A DNA stretch of 35,572 bases, from NCBI GenBank assembly GCA_016744655.1, contig JADGDY010000033.1:1-35572 (forward strand), in the 5' to 3' direction. Under the pieces are notes generated by a model. The model was given only the letters and a program-made list of their open reading frames with translations. It searched no databases and was not told the origin of the DNA. The DNA comes from Bacteroidales bacterium. Lineage in GTDB: Bacteria; Bacteroidota; Bacteroidia; Bacteroidales; UBA12170. Positions 15,777 through 23,785 of this stretch are shown here, piece after piece. The translations under genes and the position numbers were made by a program. Position 1 is the first letter of the stretch, and each line of letters starts with the position of its first letter.

Positions 15777-15977
15777 TCTATTGTTTTCTTTTACGTGGTG
15801 AAAATACAAAATATCGGGATATGAATATTTTTAAAATGTACATATACTATATCATATCTTTAGGTATTTGGAAATCATAATTATTATCATTTTTCCCTTG
15901 TGGTTACTTCCTCTAAAAGACTTTCTTTGTGCATGAATGGTAATAATTAACTTTCTTATCTTTATATACACAAGAAA
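15777..15977. other. Intergenic region upstream of the ATPase gene
   Basis: About 200 bp between the ATPase start and the duplicated TonB 3' end. The promoter of the cassette should lie here; the minus strand has ATATTTTG near 15811-15818, a near match to the -7 consensus. No other structure was recognised and no integrase or resolvase remnant is visible. Confidence 0.4.
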
Positions 15978-15978
15978 C

Positions 15979-16098
15979 AAAAACATCCTGATGCAAGAAG
16001 AGAATTTAGGTCATGCTTATAATTATAAAACCAAAACGGTGGAGCCCTACGGATTAGAGATTATCTATCCTTATGTTAGTTATAAGATTCATTTTTAG
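15979..16098 (+). pseudogene. Duplicated 3' end of a TonB receptor gene (39 codons plus stop)
   Basis: An open but start-less copy of the last 39 codons of the receptor, in the same orientation as the original 2.06 kb away. Of the 5 differences, three are silent third-position changes (GAG/GAA, ATT/ATC, CCA/CCT) and two fall in one codon (CTG to CAT, Leu to His, before the final Phe). Mostly silent divergence means this copy evolved as real coding sequence before it was cut off, either as a paralogue or in a related strain. Confidence 0.9.
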
Positions 16099-16189
16099 AG
16101 TGATACAATAATAATTTGGTTTGAATATATTTCTGGATTTGTAAATCCAATAAATGAACTAATTTTATGTGGTTTTAAATCTAATTAAT
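16099..16189. other. Region between the TonB 3' remnant and folA
   Basis: Holds the palindrome TGGATTTGTAAATCCA at 16134-16149, a likely transcription-end hairpin for the receptor remnant although no T-run follows. The segment 16121-16150 also resembles 14071-14100 (21 of 30 positions by hand), so the duplication may extend past the stop codon. Confidence 0.35.
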
Positions 16190-16678
16190 CTAAAACCTGA
16201 CCAAATCAATAAAACTAAAATCAAACTCGTTCTTCTCCCCTTTCTTGTGGTTTTCTTCAGAGATAACTTTCCAGTTGTTAGAATCTATTTCAGGGAAAAA
16301 CACATCTGCCTCAAAGTTAGAGTGAACCTTAGTCAAAAAGATTTTATGAGCATATGGGAGTAGTTTTTCATAGATACTCCCTCCTCCTATCACAAAAACC
16401 TCCTCTTCAGAATTCGTATATTTCTCAATGGCTTCTTCTATAGAATAAAGCATGGTGCACTTTTCTAATACTAAGTTTTTATTCCTGGTAATCACCACGT
16501 TTTCTCTATTGGGGAGGGCTCCGTTTGGCAGTGATTCATAGGTTTTTCTACCCATAAGAATAGTATGTCCAGTAGTTAATCGCTTAAAGCGTTTTAAATC
16601 GTCAGAGATATACCAGATAAGGTCGTTATCTTTTCCAATGGCATTATTTTCGGCAACAGCAACTATGATAGAAAGCAT
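16190..16678 (-). CDS. folA: Dihydrofolate reductase
   Basis: 162 residues, normal length for DHFR. It starts MLSIIVAVAENNAIGKDNDLIWYISDDLKRFK, with the usual N-terminal strand, the (D/N)DL-(I/P)W substrate loop and the acidic active-site residue D27-D28. GHTILMGRKTYESLP binds NADPH and EVFVIGGGSIYEKLLP is the second cofactor motif. The enzyme reduces dihydrofolate with NADPH in the cytoplasm. It is last in a minus-strand run after ribF and the MBL gene but has its own -7 box. Confidence 0.96.
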   Translation of the reverse strand: MLSIIVAVAENNAIGKDNDLIWYISDDLKRFKRLTTGHTILMGRKTYESLPNGALPNRENVVITRNKNLVLEKCTMLYSIEEAIEKYTNSEEEVFVIGGGSIYEKLLPYAHKIFLTKVHSNFEADVFFPEIDSNNWKVISEENHKKGEKNEFDFSFIDLVRF

Positions 16679-16694
16679 ATGATTTATTTTGCAC

Positions 16695-16702
16695 CAAAAT
16701 TA
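16695..16702 (-). promoter_or_regulatory. -7 box TAATTTTG of folA
   Basis: Minus strand reads TAATTTTG, matching TAnnTTTG, 16 bp upstream of the folA ATG and inside the 31-bp gap after the MBL gene. Confidence 0.5.
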
Positions 16703-16709
16703 CTAAATT

Positions 16710-17498
16710 CTAAGAATAAGGAACAGAAAAACTCAAACCATCGTAAGCCAGTTCCATATTCTCTGGAAGACTTGAGTTCACTCGATCATGCATTCCAATT
16801 AAATGGCCTAAATGCGTGAAATAGGTTTTCTCTGCGCCTATTTCCTTTGCTATTTCAATGGCTTCATCAAGACTAAAATGCGATGGGTGTTTCTTTAGTC
16901 GTAATGCATTCAGCACCATCACCTTGGTTCCTTTTAAAAGCTTCATGGTTTCTTCAGGAATAAAATTAGCATCGGTGATATAACTAAAGTCACCAATCCT
17001 AAAACCATAAACCTTCATATTTCTATGCATCACCAAAAGAGGAATAAATTTCAATCCATTCAACTCAAAAGGCTCATCATCTAAATTCACTAAATCTATT
17101 TGGGGAGCGCCTTTATAATCACCAGGGTTAAATATATATGGGAACTCCACTTCCACAGCATTTAAAGACTCCTCCGATAAGCGCAGCTCTACCCTTTTTC
17201 TCAAAATATAATTGATGCTTCTCACATCGTCTAATCCAGCAATATGATCGCGATGTTCGTGGGTAATGATAACGGTTTCCAAATCATCAACCCCAGCGCG
17301 CAACAACTGCGTCCGAAAATCTGGACCGCAATCAATCACTATATTTTTTCCATGATATTTAATCAATAAAGAGGTACGCATTCTATTGTCCTTGGGGTTT
17401 TCTGAAAGGCAAACACAACATTTGCAACCAATCATAGGAACCCCAAGAGAAGTTCCTGTTCCCAAAAACTCAATATATATGGGTTCAGGATCAGCCAT
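16710..17498 (-). CDS. MBL-fold metallo-hydrolase (PhnP-like)
   Basis: 262 residues of metallo-beta-lactamase fold. IEFLGTGTSLGVPMIGCKCCVC at the N-terminus with a Cys cluster, the metal motif HEHRDHIAGL (HxHxDH), ITDAN and a late FTHLGHLIG His all match the PhnP-type cyclic phosphodiesterase group. Members cleave cyclic phosphodiesters; the Bacteroidota version has no defined substrate. Its start overlaps the end of ribF by 8 bp, a stable coupling in this phylum as far as I recall. Confidence 0.88.
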   Translation of the reverse strand: MADPEPIYIEFLGTGTSLGVPMIGCKCCVCLSENPKDNRMRTSLLIKYHGKNIVIDCGPDFRTQLLRAGVDDLETVIITHEHRDHIAGLDDVRSINYILRKRVELRLSEESLNAVEVEFPYIFNPGDYKGAPQIDLVNLDDEPFELNGLKFIPLLVMHRNMKVYGFRIGDFSYITDANFIPEETMKLLKGTKVMVLNALRLKKHPSHFSLDEAIEIAKEIGAEKTYFTHLGHLIGMHDRVNSSLPENMELAYDGLSFSVPYS

Positions 17499-18420
17499 TG
17501 CTATCGAATCGAATCAAATCCTTCATCATGATAGAATTAAGCAGGCTTCCTTTTTTCTCGTCGTTTTGAACATTCAACTCCTCTAAAAAATAGATAATCA
17601 CATCTTTACCAGGAAGGTTATGGACATCCATATTCTTGGTGTAAATATCTAAAACACTTTCGTTTAACGAGTTGGTACAAGTACTAATTAATGCAATTCC
17701 ATCATCAATATGACCATTGTAATTAATTCTCACTTTATAAGAACCACAAGGAGGAATCAGCTTATACTTATCGCCAATATCCATACGGAAAGTATTATAT
17801 CCCATTCGCTTATATAACTGACTTCCGATTGATAAATGACCAATCACAAAATATGGATGCGTTAAATACAAATTGGCTGTATTTAATCGTCCGCGAATAA
17901 TAGATTCTCGAATAAGAGTAGAACTTACATCAACATTCTGAATATCCTGAAGGTGGATCAGTTCCACCTGGAAATTGTGGGCTTTTCCTAACTTAGAAAG
18001 CTCATCAATATCTCCATCTCTATTTTTACCAAAATGGTGATTTTGACCTGTTACATATACTTTTGTATTCAACTTTTTGATCAAATAATCCTCCACAAAC
18101 TGTGCAGATGTGGTATTGGCAAATTCTTTGGTGAATTCTACAAAAATCAAATGATCTATTCCTGCTCTTTCTAAAAGGTGAATCTTTTCTTTGCGGGTAT
18201 TAATCATCAACAAATCTCTTCCGGTAGTTTCAGGATAAAGAACTTTTCTAGGGTGGGGATAAAAAGTAATCACCACTGATTCGCCCACTTCTACCCTGGC
18301 CAATTCCTTTAATTTATTGAGAATCACTTGATGCCCCATGTGAACACCATCAAAAGAACCAACAGTTACTACTGCATTTTTAATGTGTTCTACTTCGTCG
18401 AAACCGTAATATATTTTCAC
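17491..18420 (-). CDS. ribF: Bifunctional riboflavin kinase / FAD synthetase
   Basis: 309 residues, the usual length. The N-terminal nucleotidyltransferase domain has VTVGSFDGVHMGHQVIL (HxGH) and the later DVSSTLIRESIIRG; the C-terminal riboflavin kinase domain contains GHLSIGSQLYKRMGYNTFRM, and SYKVRINYNGH. It converts riboflavin to FMN and FAD. The usual C-terminal kinase motifs (PTAN) are not obvious: the loop reads GYNTFRMDI, so the kinase active site has diverged. A near-consensus -7 box (TATCTTCG, minus, 18445-18452) precedes it. Confidence 0.93.
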   Translation of the reverse strand: MKIYYGFDEVEHIKNAVVTVGSFDGVHMGHQVILNKLKELARVEVGESVVITFYPHPRKVLYPETTGRDLLMINTRKEKIHLLERAGIDHLIFVEFTKEFANTTSAQFVEDYLIKKLNTKVYVTGQNHHFGKNRDGDIDELSKLGKAHNFQVELIHLQDIQNVDVSSTLIRESIIRGRLNTANLYLTHPYFVIGHLSIGSQLYKRMGYNTFRMDIGDKYKLIPPCGSYKVRINYNGHIDDGIALISTCTNSLNESVLDIYTKNMDVHNLPGKDVIIYFLEELNVQNDEKKGSLLNSIMMKDLIRFDSNG

Positions 18421-18568
18421 TGATTAAATGTTTTAGATAACATGCGAAGATAGGAGAATATTCTGGCCGTATGAGCCGTATAGCTTTTTCAATTATAGTC
18501 TAGATGAGCCAAATTAGAAAAATATATGCCAAAGAATCTTATTTTTTCTGACTAAAAACAATTTCAAG

Positions 18569-18576
18569 TATCTTTG
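18569..18576 (+). promoter_or_regulatory. -7 box TATCTTTG for the small gene and queA
   Basis: Exact TAnnTTTG match ending 17 bp before the ATG at 18594; it should drive the small gene and queA together. Confidence 0.6.
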
Positions 18577-18593
18577 TAGCAGTAATACCACTT

Positions 18594-18845
18594 ATGAAAA
18601 AAGCACGCTTTAATAGTCTTACACAAGTTCAGAAACTACTTCTGATAATGGAGTCTGGGCGATTAGTGATGGAAAAAAAAGAAGAAGACAGTATCATGAA
18701 ACTGTATGTTTACAAGCAGTTTTATGTGGAAGTCATCTACGATTTGGACCAAAACAAAATTCGCAAAATAGATACTCCAGAATTGGATTATATAGTTGAT
18801 GAATACCTCGATGTTTTAAATATCGATGATATTCTGAACCTCTAA
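18594..18845 (+). CDS. Conserved hypothetical protein (83 aa) upstream of queA
   Basis: 83 residues, mixed alpha/beta, no signal peptide or membrane segment. A basic N-terminus (MKKARFNSLTQVQKLLLIME) is followed by a small sheet (YKQFYVEVIYDLDQNKIRKI) and an acidic C-terminus. I do not recognise a characterised family. It is 16 bp upstream of queA on the same strand behind one -7 box, so the two are probably co-expressed. Confidence 0.7.
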   Translation: MKKARFNSLTQVQKLLLIMESGRLVMEKKEEDSIMKLYVYKQFYVEVIYDLDQNKIRKIDTPELDYIVDEYLDVLNIDDILNL

Positions 18846-18861
18846 AATTACCGGTTTTACC

Positions 18862-20091
18862 ATGCAAAGACCTTCGAATATACAAATACAAGAATACGAT
18901 TATCCATTAGAATCCTCTAGAATAGCTCAATATCCTTTAGAAAAAAGAGATGACTCAAAGCTCCTGTATTTCAATGGAAAAATACAGGAAAATCAGTTTA
19001 AAAACTTATCAGACTTTCTTCCCAAGGATAGTCTTTTGGTTTTCAATGATACCAAAGTAGTTCAAGCCCGATTGATATTTGCCAAAAGTACTGGAGCTAG
19101 AATAGAAATATTTTGCCTAGAACCAGTAGAACCTACACGAGAAATTCAAGATGCTTTTCAACAAAAAAGTGGAGTGGTTTGGAAATGCCTGATTGGCAAC
19201 AGAAAGAAATGGAAAAACGGACAGTTGGAAATGCCATTTGAGTTCAATGGAGAAGAGAATATCCTTCGAGCCGAGAAACTAAAAGATGAAAGAGAATACA
19301 GCTATATCAAACTTTCATGGACGCCGGAAGATCTTGATTTTGCAACCGTTTTAGAGGAGACTGGGAAAATTCCCTTGCCTCCATATATGGATCGTAAAGC
19401 TGAGGAGGATGATAAAGTAAGATATCAGACTATTTATGCTCGCAATGAAGGTTCTGTAGCTGCTCCTACTGCAGGATTACATTTTACCGATGCAGTGATG
19501 CAGGATTTGAAAGCAAAAAGCATAAGTTCCAATTATGTGACTTTACATGTGGGTGCTGGAACATTTAAACCCGTTTCCGATGAAGAAGTGGGCAAACACA
19601 TCATGCATACGGAGCAAATTCTGGTTAAAAAGGAGTTGATAGAATCTTTAATCAATAAAGAAGACCAAAAGTTAATTGCTGTTGGAACCACCAGCATTAG
19701 AACCTTAGAAAGTTTGTATTGGTTGGGGGTTAAAATGATCAAACAACCCAATCTGGAGGAGTATAAAATAAGTCAATGGGAAGCTTATGAGCTGGACGAG
19801 CAGATGAAGGAATTACCCAGTGCTGAACATTCTCTAGAAACCATACTCAAATATTTGGACCGAAACAATGTTGAAGAGCTACGCTCCGAAACTCAAATAC
19901 TCATAGGTCCAGGTTACGAATACAAGATTATTGATGGAATGATCACCAATTTTCATCAACCAAAAAGCACTTTACTACTTCTTATTTCTGCCTATTTAGG
20001 TGATAAATGGAAAGAGATTTATGAGTATGCCTTGACACATGACTTTCGATTTTTAAGCTATGGGGATAGTTGTTTGTTTCTAAAAGGATAA
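18862..20091 (+). CDS. queA: S-adenosylmethionine:tRNA ribosyltransferase-isomerase
   Basis: 409 residues. Matches QueA throughout: YDYPLESSRIAQYPLEKRDDSKLL near the start, LVFNDTKVVQARL, then PLPPYMDRKAEEDDKVRYQT, APTAGLHFT, VTLHVGAGTFKPV and the C-terminal NFHQPKSTLLLL. It transfers the ribosyl group of SAM to preQ1 in tRNA, forming epoxyqueuosine. It is about 50 residues longer than the E. coli enzyme because of an insertion around 245-305 (LYWLGVKMIKQPNLEEYKIS and following), which I believe is a Bacteroidota variant. Confidence 0.96.
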   Translation: MQRPSNIQIQEYDYPLESSRIAQYPLEKRDDSKLLYFNGKIQENQFKNLSDFLPKDSLLVFNDTKVVQARLIFAKSTGARIEIFCLEPVEPTREIQDAFQQKSGVVWKCLIGNRKKWKNGQLEMPFEFNGEENILRAEKLKDEREYSYIKLSWTPEDLDFATVLEETGKIPLPPYMDRKAEEDDKVRYQTIYARNEGSVAAPTAGLHFTDAVMQDLKAKSISSNYVTLHVGAGTFKPVSDEEVGKHIMHTEQILVKKELIESLINKEDQKLIAVGTTSIRTLESLYWLGVKMIKQPNLEEYKISQWEAYELDEQMKELPSAEHSLETILKYLDRNNVEELRSETQILIGPGYEYKIIDGMITNFHQPKSTLLLLISAYLGDKWKEIYEYALTHDFRFLSYGDSCLFLKG

Positions 20092-20110
20092 AAGAGAATT
20101 TCGATATACT

Positions 20111-20149
20111 TATCTTTGTGTTCTAGCTATTTAGTTTAAGCTATCTTTG
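20111..20149 (+). promoter_or_regulatory. Tandem -7 boxes upstream of the GNAT gene
   Basis: TATCTTTG occurs twice, at 20111-20118 and 20142-20149, each followed by a TCTAG (about 20121 and 20150). Spacing is 31 bp. Either could start transcription of the acetyltransferase (ATG 20173); the doubling looks like a local duplication. Confidence 0.5.
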
Positions 20150-20172
20150 TCTAGTGAATTAAAACAAACACT

Positions 20173-20706
20173 ATGAAACTAGTTATTGATCATCAAATAG
20201 AATTAAGGCAATTAAAACTATCCGATGCTAAAGATATTTTCGATACCATTAACAAACAAAGAAGTTATTTAGGGAAATGGCTGCCTTTTGTGGAATTCAC
20301 GAAGGAATTGAAAGATACAGAAGATTTTATTCTTTCCTTAATAAAAGCTCCGAAAAGCACATTTGAATATGTTTTTACCATTAGGGAAAATGATGGCTTT
20401 GCTGGGTTGATTGGTTTCAAAAGCACCGATCATACCAACAAAAAAACAGAAATTGGATATTGGCTTTCTGAGAAATTTCAAGGAAAAGGATTGGTGACTA
20501 AATCGGTGACGCGACTATTAGGTTTTGCTTTTCAGGAACTAAAGATACATAGAGTTCAAATTAAATGTGCCACAGGTAACCAAGCCAGCATCAATATCCC
20601 CAAGAATTTAGGCTTTAAATTTGAAGGAATTGAAAGGGCAGGTGAGCTATTAACAGGAAATGTTTATACCGATCTAGAAATTTATAGCAAACTGAAGAAT
20701 GATTAG
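20173..20706 (+). CDS. RimJ/RimL-type GNAT acetyltransferase
   Basis: 177 residues, the normal size of RimJ/RimL/RimI-type enzymes. IELRQLKLSDAKDIFDTI at the start, GLIGFKSTDHTNKKTEIGYWLSEKFQGKGLVTKSVTRLL with the acetyl-CoA loop (Q-G-K-G), IKCATGNQASINIPKNLGF and KFEGIERAGELL at the end. Acceptor may be a ribosomal protein N-terminus or a small amine; this cannot be decided. It has its own tandem promoter boxes. Confidence 0.9.
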   Translation: MKLVIDHQIELRQLKLSDAKDIFDTINKQRSYLGKWLPFVEFTKELKDTEDFILSLIKAPKSTFEYVFTIRENDGFAGLIGFKSTDHTNKKTEIGYWLSEKFQGKGLVTKSVTRLLGFAFQELKIHRVQIKCATGNQASINIPKNLGFKFEGIERAGELLTGNVYTDLEIYSKLKND

Positions 20707-20828
20707 AGCTTTGAGTTGATTCTATATAAATGAGGTTTACCTTAAGAATATTCGTGTTATTGAAATGGTTATTTTCATGTACATTCGTGAATTAGTGCCC
20801 ACAAAAAAACATTCCACACAAATAAAAA

Positions 20829-20857
20829 GCCCCTAATCTCGCGATCCGGGGCCTTTC
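20829..20857 (-). terminator. Rho-independent terminator of the mini T9SS gene
   Basis: GCCCC (20829-20833) pairs with GGGGC (20848-20852), and on the minus strand the stem is followed by TTTTTATT. It lies about 55 bp beyond the stop of the 124-aa gene. On the plus strand a weaker CTTT follows, so it may also work for the GNAT gene. Confidence 0.75.
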
Positions 20858-20907
20858 TGAAATCAAAATCAATTCGGGTTTTATTAACAATATCTTCAAT
20901 TCTTTTT

Positions 20908-21282
20908 TTAATGAATGGAGAGTTTTTTCACCATAGATTTCTTTGCATTTGTACTAACATCTTCCATAATCACCTTAACAAAATACATTCCCTCCTTCTC
21001 TATGGTGAACTCTTTCTCCAAACTTACTTCTCCGAAGCCTAAACTATGACCAGTGGACTCTTCAATCAATCTTCCCGCAAAATCGAAAACAAAATAGTCA
21101 ACGATTTTATTCTCATCTACCTCTACTTCTACCGTCACCACTTGTCCACTGATCACAGGGTTAGGATATATATTAAATTGTGTTTCTTTTTCTATTTGTG
21201 AATTTTGAGCTTTTAAAGGACTAAAAAAGCTTAAACTTAGTATGATAATAATACTGCTAGTAATTTGTAATACTTTTTTCAT
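20908..21282 (-). CDS. Secreted mini-protein made only of a T9SS type A sorting domain
   Basis: 124 residues. Signal peptide (about 1-25, ending LKAQN), a ~10-residue linker, then a complete T9SS C-terminal domain: FNIYPNPVISGQVVTVEVEV, VFDFAGRLIEE, GMYFVKVIM and the final KSMVKKLSIH. There is no cargo domain in between. It could be a surface-anchored structural peptide, a decoy for the secretion machinery or the remnant of a larger cargo gene. The frame is intact and followed by a good terminator, which argues for expression. Confidence 0.82.
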   Translation of the reverse strand: MKKVLQITSSIIIILSLSFFSPLKAQNSQIEKETQFNIYPNPVISGQVVTVEVEVDENKIVDYFVFDFAGRLIEESTGHSLGFGEVSLEKEFTIEKEGMYFVKVIMEDVSTNAKKSMVKKLSIH

Positions 21283-21481
21283 GGTTGGTCCTCCTAAAAT
21301 TGTTCGTTATTAATCTTATTCCTTAAACTTGTTGATACAAAGATAAGTTCTAAAAAACGGGATTTCAAGCTGTTGTAGCCTACTATTTGTATACGTAAGT
21401 ATTTAAATCGTAAGTGTAGCCCATTTTGTATTTTATGTAATCTATTGAAGGATAATCTATTTAAATCAGTAATTTTACCCC

Positions 21482-22396
21482 ATGAATATTCAAGAAATCC
21501 TTCTTCAGATAGAACAGGAAGTACATTCGGATACTTCTAGAGGAAAAGCAGCAGACTATATTCCCGCTTTAGCAGAAATAGACCTAAATAAATTTGGAAT
21601 GGCGGTTCATACCATCGATGGTCAAGAATATAAAGTTGGACAGGCCGATGAGTTTTTTAGTATACAAAGTATTGCTAAAGTGTTTAGTTTAAGCATGGCC
21701 ATGCAGCAATTCGATGAAAAAGTTTGGGACAGGGTTGGAAAGGAACCTTCGGGAACAAGGTTTAATTCCTTGGTGCAATTAGAGTTTGAGGAGGGTATTC
21801 CTAGAAATCCATTTATGAATGCTGGCGCCATTGTAATCACCGATATGATTACCAAAAATCCGGAGCCCATGAAAAAGGACCTGCTTTCCTTTGTTAGAAA
21901 CCTCACTGGCAATCCTAATGTTTCTTATGATTTTGAAGTTGCGCAATCAGAAAAAGAAAGTGGATATAGAAATGTAGCTTTGGCCAATTTCTTGAAAAGT
22001 TATAATAACCTCAATAACGAACCTGAGGAGGTTTTAGATGTTTACTATCACCAATCAGCTATTCAGATGTCTTGCGCAGATTTAAGTCGTGCCTTTATAT
22101 TCCTTGCCAATAAGGGCTTTTCTCCTTATTGTGAACAAGAAGTATTGAGTCTTCGCCAAAGCAAAAGAATGAACTCCCTATTACTCACCAGTGGCCTTTA
22201 CGATGCAGCAGGCGATTTTGCTTATCGTGTGGGATTACCCGGGAAAAGTGGTGTTGGTGGAGGAATTGCTGCTGTTATACCAGGTCAACTGGCTGTATCG
22301 GTTTGGTCACCAGGATTAAATGAATCCGGGAACTCTAAAATTGGTTTAAAAGCATTAGAGCTATTTACAACTTATACTGGCATTTCTGTTTTTTAA
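21482..22396 (+). CDS. glsA: Glutaminase
   Basis: 304 residues, normal for the glutaminase A family. The catalytic Ser-x-x-Lys is in FSIQSIAKVFSLSMA (about 60-74). RNPFMNAGAIVITDMI, then YHQSAIQMSCADLSRAF, GLYDAAGDFAYRVGLPGKSGVGGGI and the closing TYTGISVF all match. The enzyme hydrolyses glutamine to glutamate and ammonia in the cytoplasm and may support acid resistance or nitrogen metabolism. It is monocistronic; a T-rich stretch precedes the start but no exact -7 box. Confidence 0.95.
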   Translation: MNIQEILLQIEQEVHSDTSRGKAADYIPALAEIDLNKFGMAVHTIDGQEYKVGQADEFFSIQSIAKVFSLSMAMQQFDEKVWDRVGKEPSGTRFNSLVQLEFEEGIPRNPFMNAGAIVITDMITKNPEPMKKDLLSFVRNLTGNPNVSYDFEVAQSEKESGYRNVALANFLKSYNNLNNEPEEVLDVYYHQSAIQMSCADLSRAFIFLANKGFSPYCEQEVLSLRQSKRMNSLLLTSGLYDAAGDFAYRVGLPGKSGVGGGIAAVIPGQLAVSVWSPGLNESGNSKIGLKALELFTTYTGISVF

Positions 22397-22418
22397 TTTT
22401 CAACCAATTATATGGTAA

Positions 22419-23273
22419 TTATGCCCTGCAAAGTTGAGCGCCATTTTTATATTCTTTCACAGTGATTCCATTCACTTTTTTAAAAGACCGGGCCAAATGA
22501 CTGCTATCGGTAAAATTGAGCTGATAGGCGATTTCTTTAAGGCTCAAATCGGTATGCATCACCTTTGTTTCTACAATTCTGAGCTTCGATTTTAAAACAT
22601 ACTCTGCCAAACTCCTCCCCGCTTTCTTTTTAAAATATTCAGAAAAATAGGATTTGGATATCCCAAACTTCTCTGCCAAAATTGGAATACGAAGCATCTC
22701 GCTGTCAATGATATGTGTATTGATATATCGTAAGACCTCCCCAAAACGATTGTCTATTTCGTTGGCTTTGTCCACATATTTTTTTTCAATGCTTCGAGCT
22801 AAAATATTTAGAATAGATGCCACTGTTCCTGCTATAATCGATTCGGAATAAGAATCGGCTACCTGATATTCCTGATAGATAGATTTAATATTATTAATGA
22901 TAAACTGACGCTCACTTTCTGAGGATATGATATCGCCAGGTATTTTGTTATAATTGGCTAGTATATAGGCTATTTTATCAAACCACATATTATAATCTGT
23001 TAAACCTGTTTCATTTAAAAAATAATGATCGGTAAAACGAATAAAATAAAACCTTGATGGTTTAGCTATTTTAAATGAATGACAATTGAGTGGAGGGAGT
23101 AAGAATATATTACCCTCTTTAAAATCAAATTCATGCTGATTAATACATTGTTGCCCAGAACCTTTCTCCACATAAACAATCTCAAAGAAATTGTGTTGAT
23201 GTTGTCGTCTTCCCCATGATTCTAATTCTTCTATATGTATTTCAAATATCTTATGGATATTTTCTGTTTTCAT
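22419..23273 (-). CDS. AraC-family transcriptional regulator
   Basis: 284 residues from the ATG at 23271-23273. The longer frame would begin with TTG at 23300 and overlap the -7 box (23298-23305), so it is rejected. N-terminal cupin-like sensor (about 10-100: [29 protein letters not shown]). The C-terminal double HTH (about 185-280) has [21 protein letters not shown] and [22 protein letters not shown], the standard AraC fold. It faces the ABM-AhpD-nitroreductase operon across a shared control region and is the obvious regulator. Ligand unknown, possibly an aromatic or quinone. Confidence 0.9.
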   Translation of the reverse strand: MKTENIHKIFEIHIEELESWGRRQHQHNFFEIVYVEKGSGQQCINQHEFDFKEGNIFLLPPLNCHSFKIAKPSRFYFIRFTDHYFLNETGLTDYNMWFDKIAYILANYNKIPGDIISSESERQFIINNIKSIYQEYQVADSYSESIIAGTVASILNILARSIEKKYVDKANEIDNRFGEVLRYINTHIIDSEMLRIPILAEKFGISKSYFSEYFKKKAGRSLAEYVLKSKLRIVETKVMHTDLSLKEIAYQLNFTDSSHLARSFKKVNGITVKEYKNGAQLCRA

Positions 23274-23297
23274 TGTACTATTATTGGTTTGGTTGTG

Positions 23298-23305
23298 CAA
23301 ATATA
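23298..23305 (-). promoter_or_regulatory. -7 box TATATTTG of the araC-like gene
   Basis: Exact consensus match on the minus strand, 24 bp upstream of the chosen ATG. It decides the start of the gene. Confidence 0.65.
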
Positions 23306-23369
23306 GGTGATATATTGTATAATCAACCCTAAAACAAGTTAATACACTGTAAATACAATCATATTTCCA

Positions 23370-23395
23370 ATATTCATACCATTTATACCAATATA
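23370..23395. promoter_or_regulatory. Possible AraC operator half-sites
   Basis: In the divergent control region, ATACCA appears twice 8 bp apart (CATACCATTTATACCA, about 23375-23390), upstream of the plus-strand -7 box. Direct repeats are the usual form of AraC-type sites, but the short length makes this tentative. Confidence 0.3.
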
Positions 23396-23424
23396 GTTAC
23401 AACAAACAGGTGGTTTTGATCCCC

Positions 23425-23432
23425 TAATTTTG
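23425..23432 (+). promoter_or_regulatory. -7 box TAATTTTG of the ABM operon
   Basis: Exact TAnnTTTG match 35 bp before the ATG at 23468. Confidence 0.6.
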
Positions 23433-23467
23433 CCACATCGATATTAAGAAACTAAAACATATAAAAA

Positions 23468-23764
23468 ATGAGCAATCAGAAATTAACAATTATAGCTAGA
23501 ATTTTAGCTAAAGAAGAAAAGAGAGAATTAGTTAAAACTGAATTATTAAAACTAATTGAAATCACAAGAGCAGAAAAAGGATGTATTAATTACGATTTGC
23601 ATCAAGACAATGAAAATCCAAACCTATTTCTTTTCCACGAAAACTGGGAGAATAGAGAATTGTGGCAAGTACACATGGGAAATCAACACTTAGCCGAGTA
23701 TATTAAAGCTACAGTGGATGCCGTTGAAGAGTTTATTGTTCATGAGATGAGTCATATAGCTTAA
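23468..23764 (+). CDS. Antibiotic biosynthesis monooxygenase (ABM) domain protein
   Basis: 98 residues, a single ferredoxin-like ABM domain: KLTIIARILAKEEKRELVKTE, ITRAEKGCINYDLHQDNENP, FLFHENWENRELWQVHMGNQHLAEY, the usual YgiN/LsrG pattern with the conserved E-N-W and H. Such cofactor-free enzymes oxidise quinols or isomerise small metabolites (YgiN is a quinol monooxygenase). It leads an operon with the AhpD-like and nitroreductase genes, which supports a quinone-linked role. Confidence 0.85.
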   Translation: MSNQKLTIIARILAKEEKRELVKTELLKLIEITRAEKGCINYDLHQDNENPNLFLFHENWENRELWQVHMGNQHLAEYIKATVDAVEEFIVHEMSHIA

Positions 23765-23785
23765 TAACAAAAATTAAATATTATC

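Noticed and set aside
15777-15809. Longer ATPase starting at TTG 15809
   Set aside because: The ATG at 15776 begins exactly at the conserved N-terminal strand of the family.
13916-16098. Calling the region a prophage or integrative element with att sites
   Set aside because: There is no integrase, transposase or structural gene; the direct repeats alone do not prove site-specific integration.
16169-16363. Plus-strand 64-codon frame over the end of folA
   Set aside because: Antisense to DHFR coding sequence with no recognisable features.
23274-23300. Longer AraC protein starting at TTG 23300
   Set aside because: The start would overlap the -7 box of its own promoter; the ATG at 23273 fits better.
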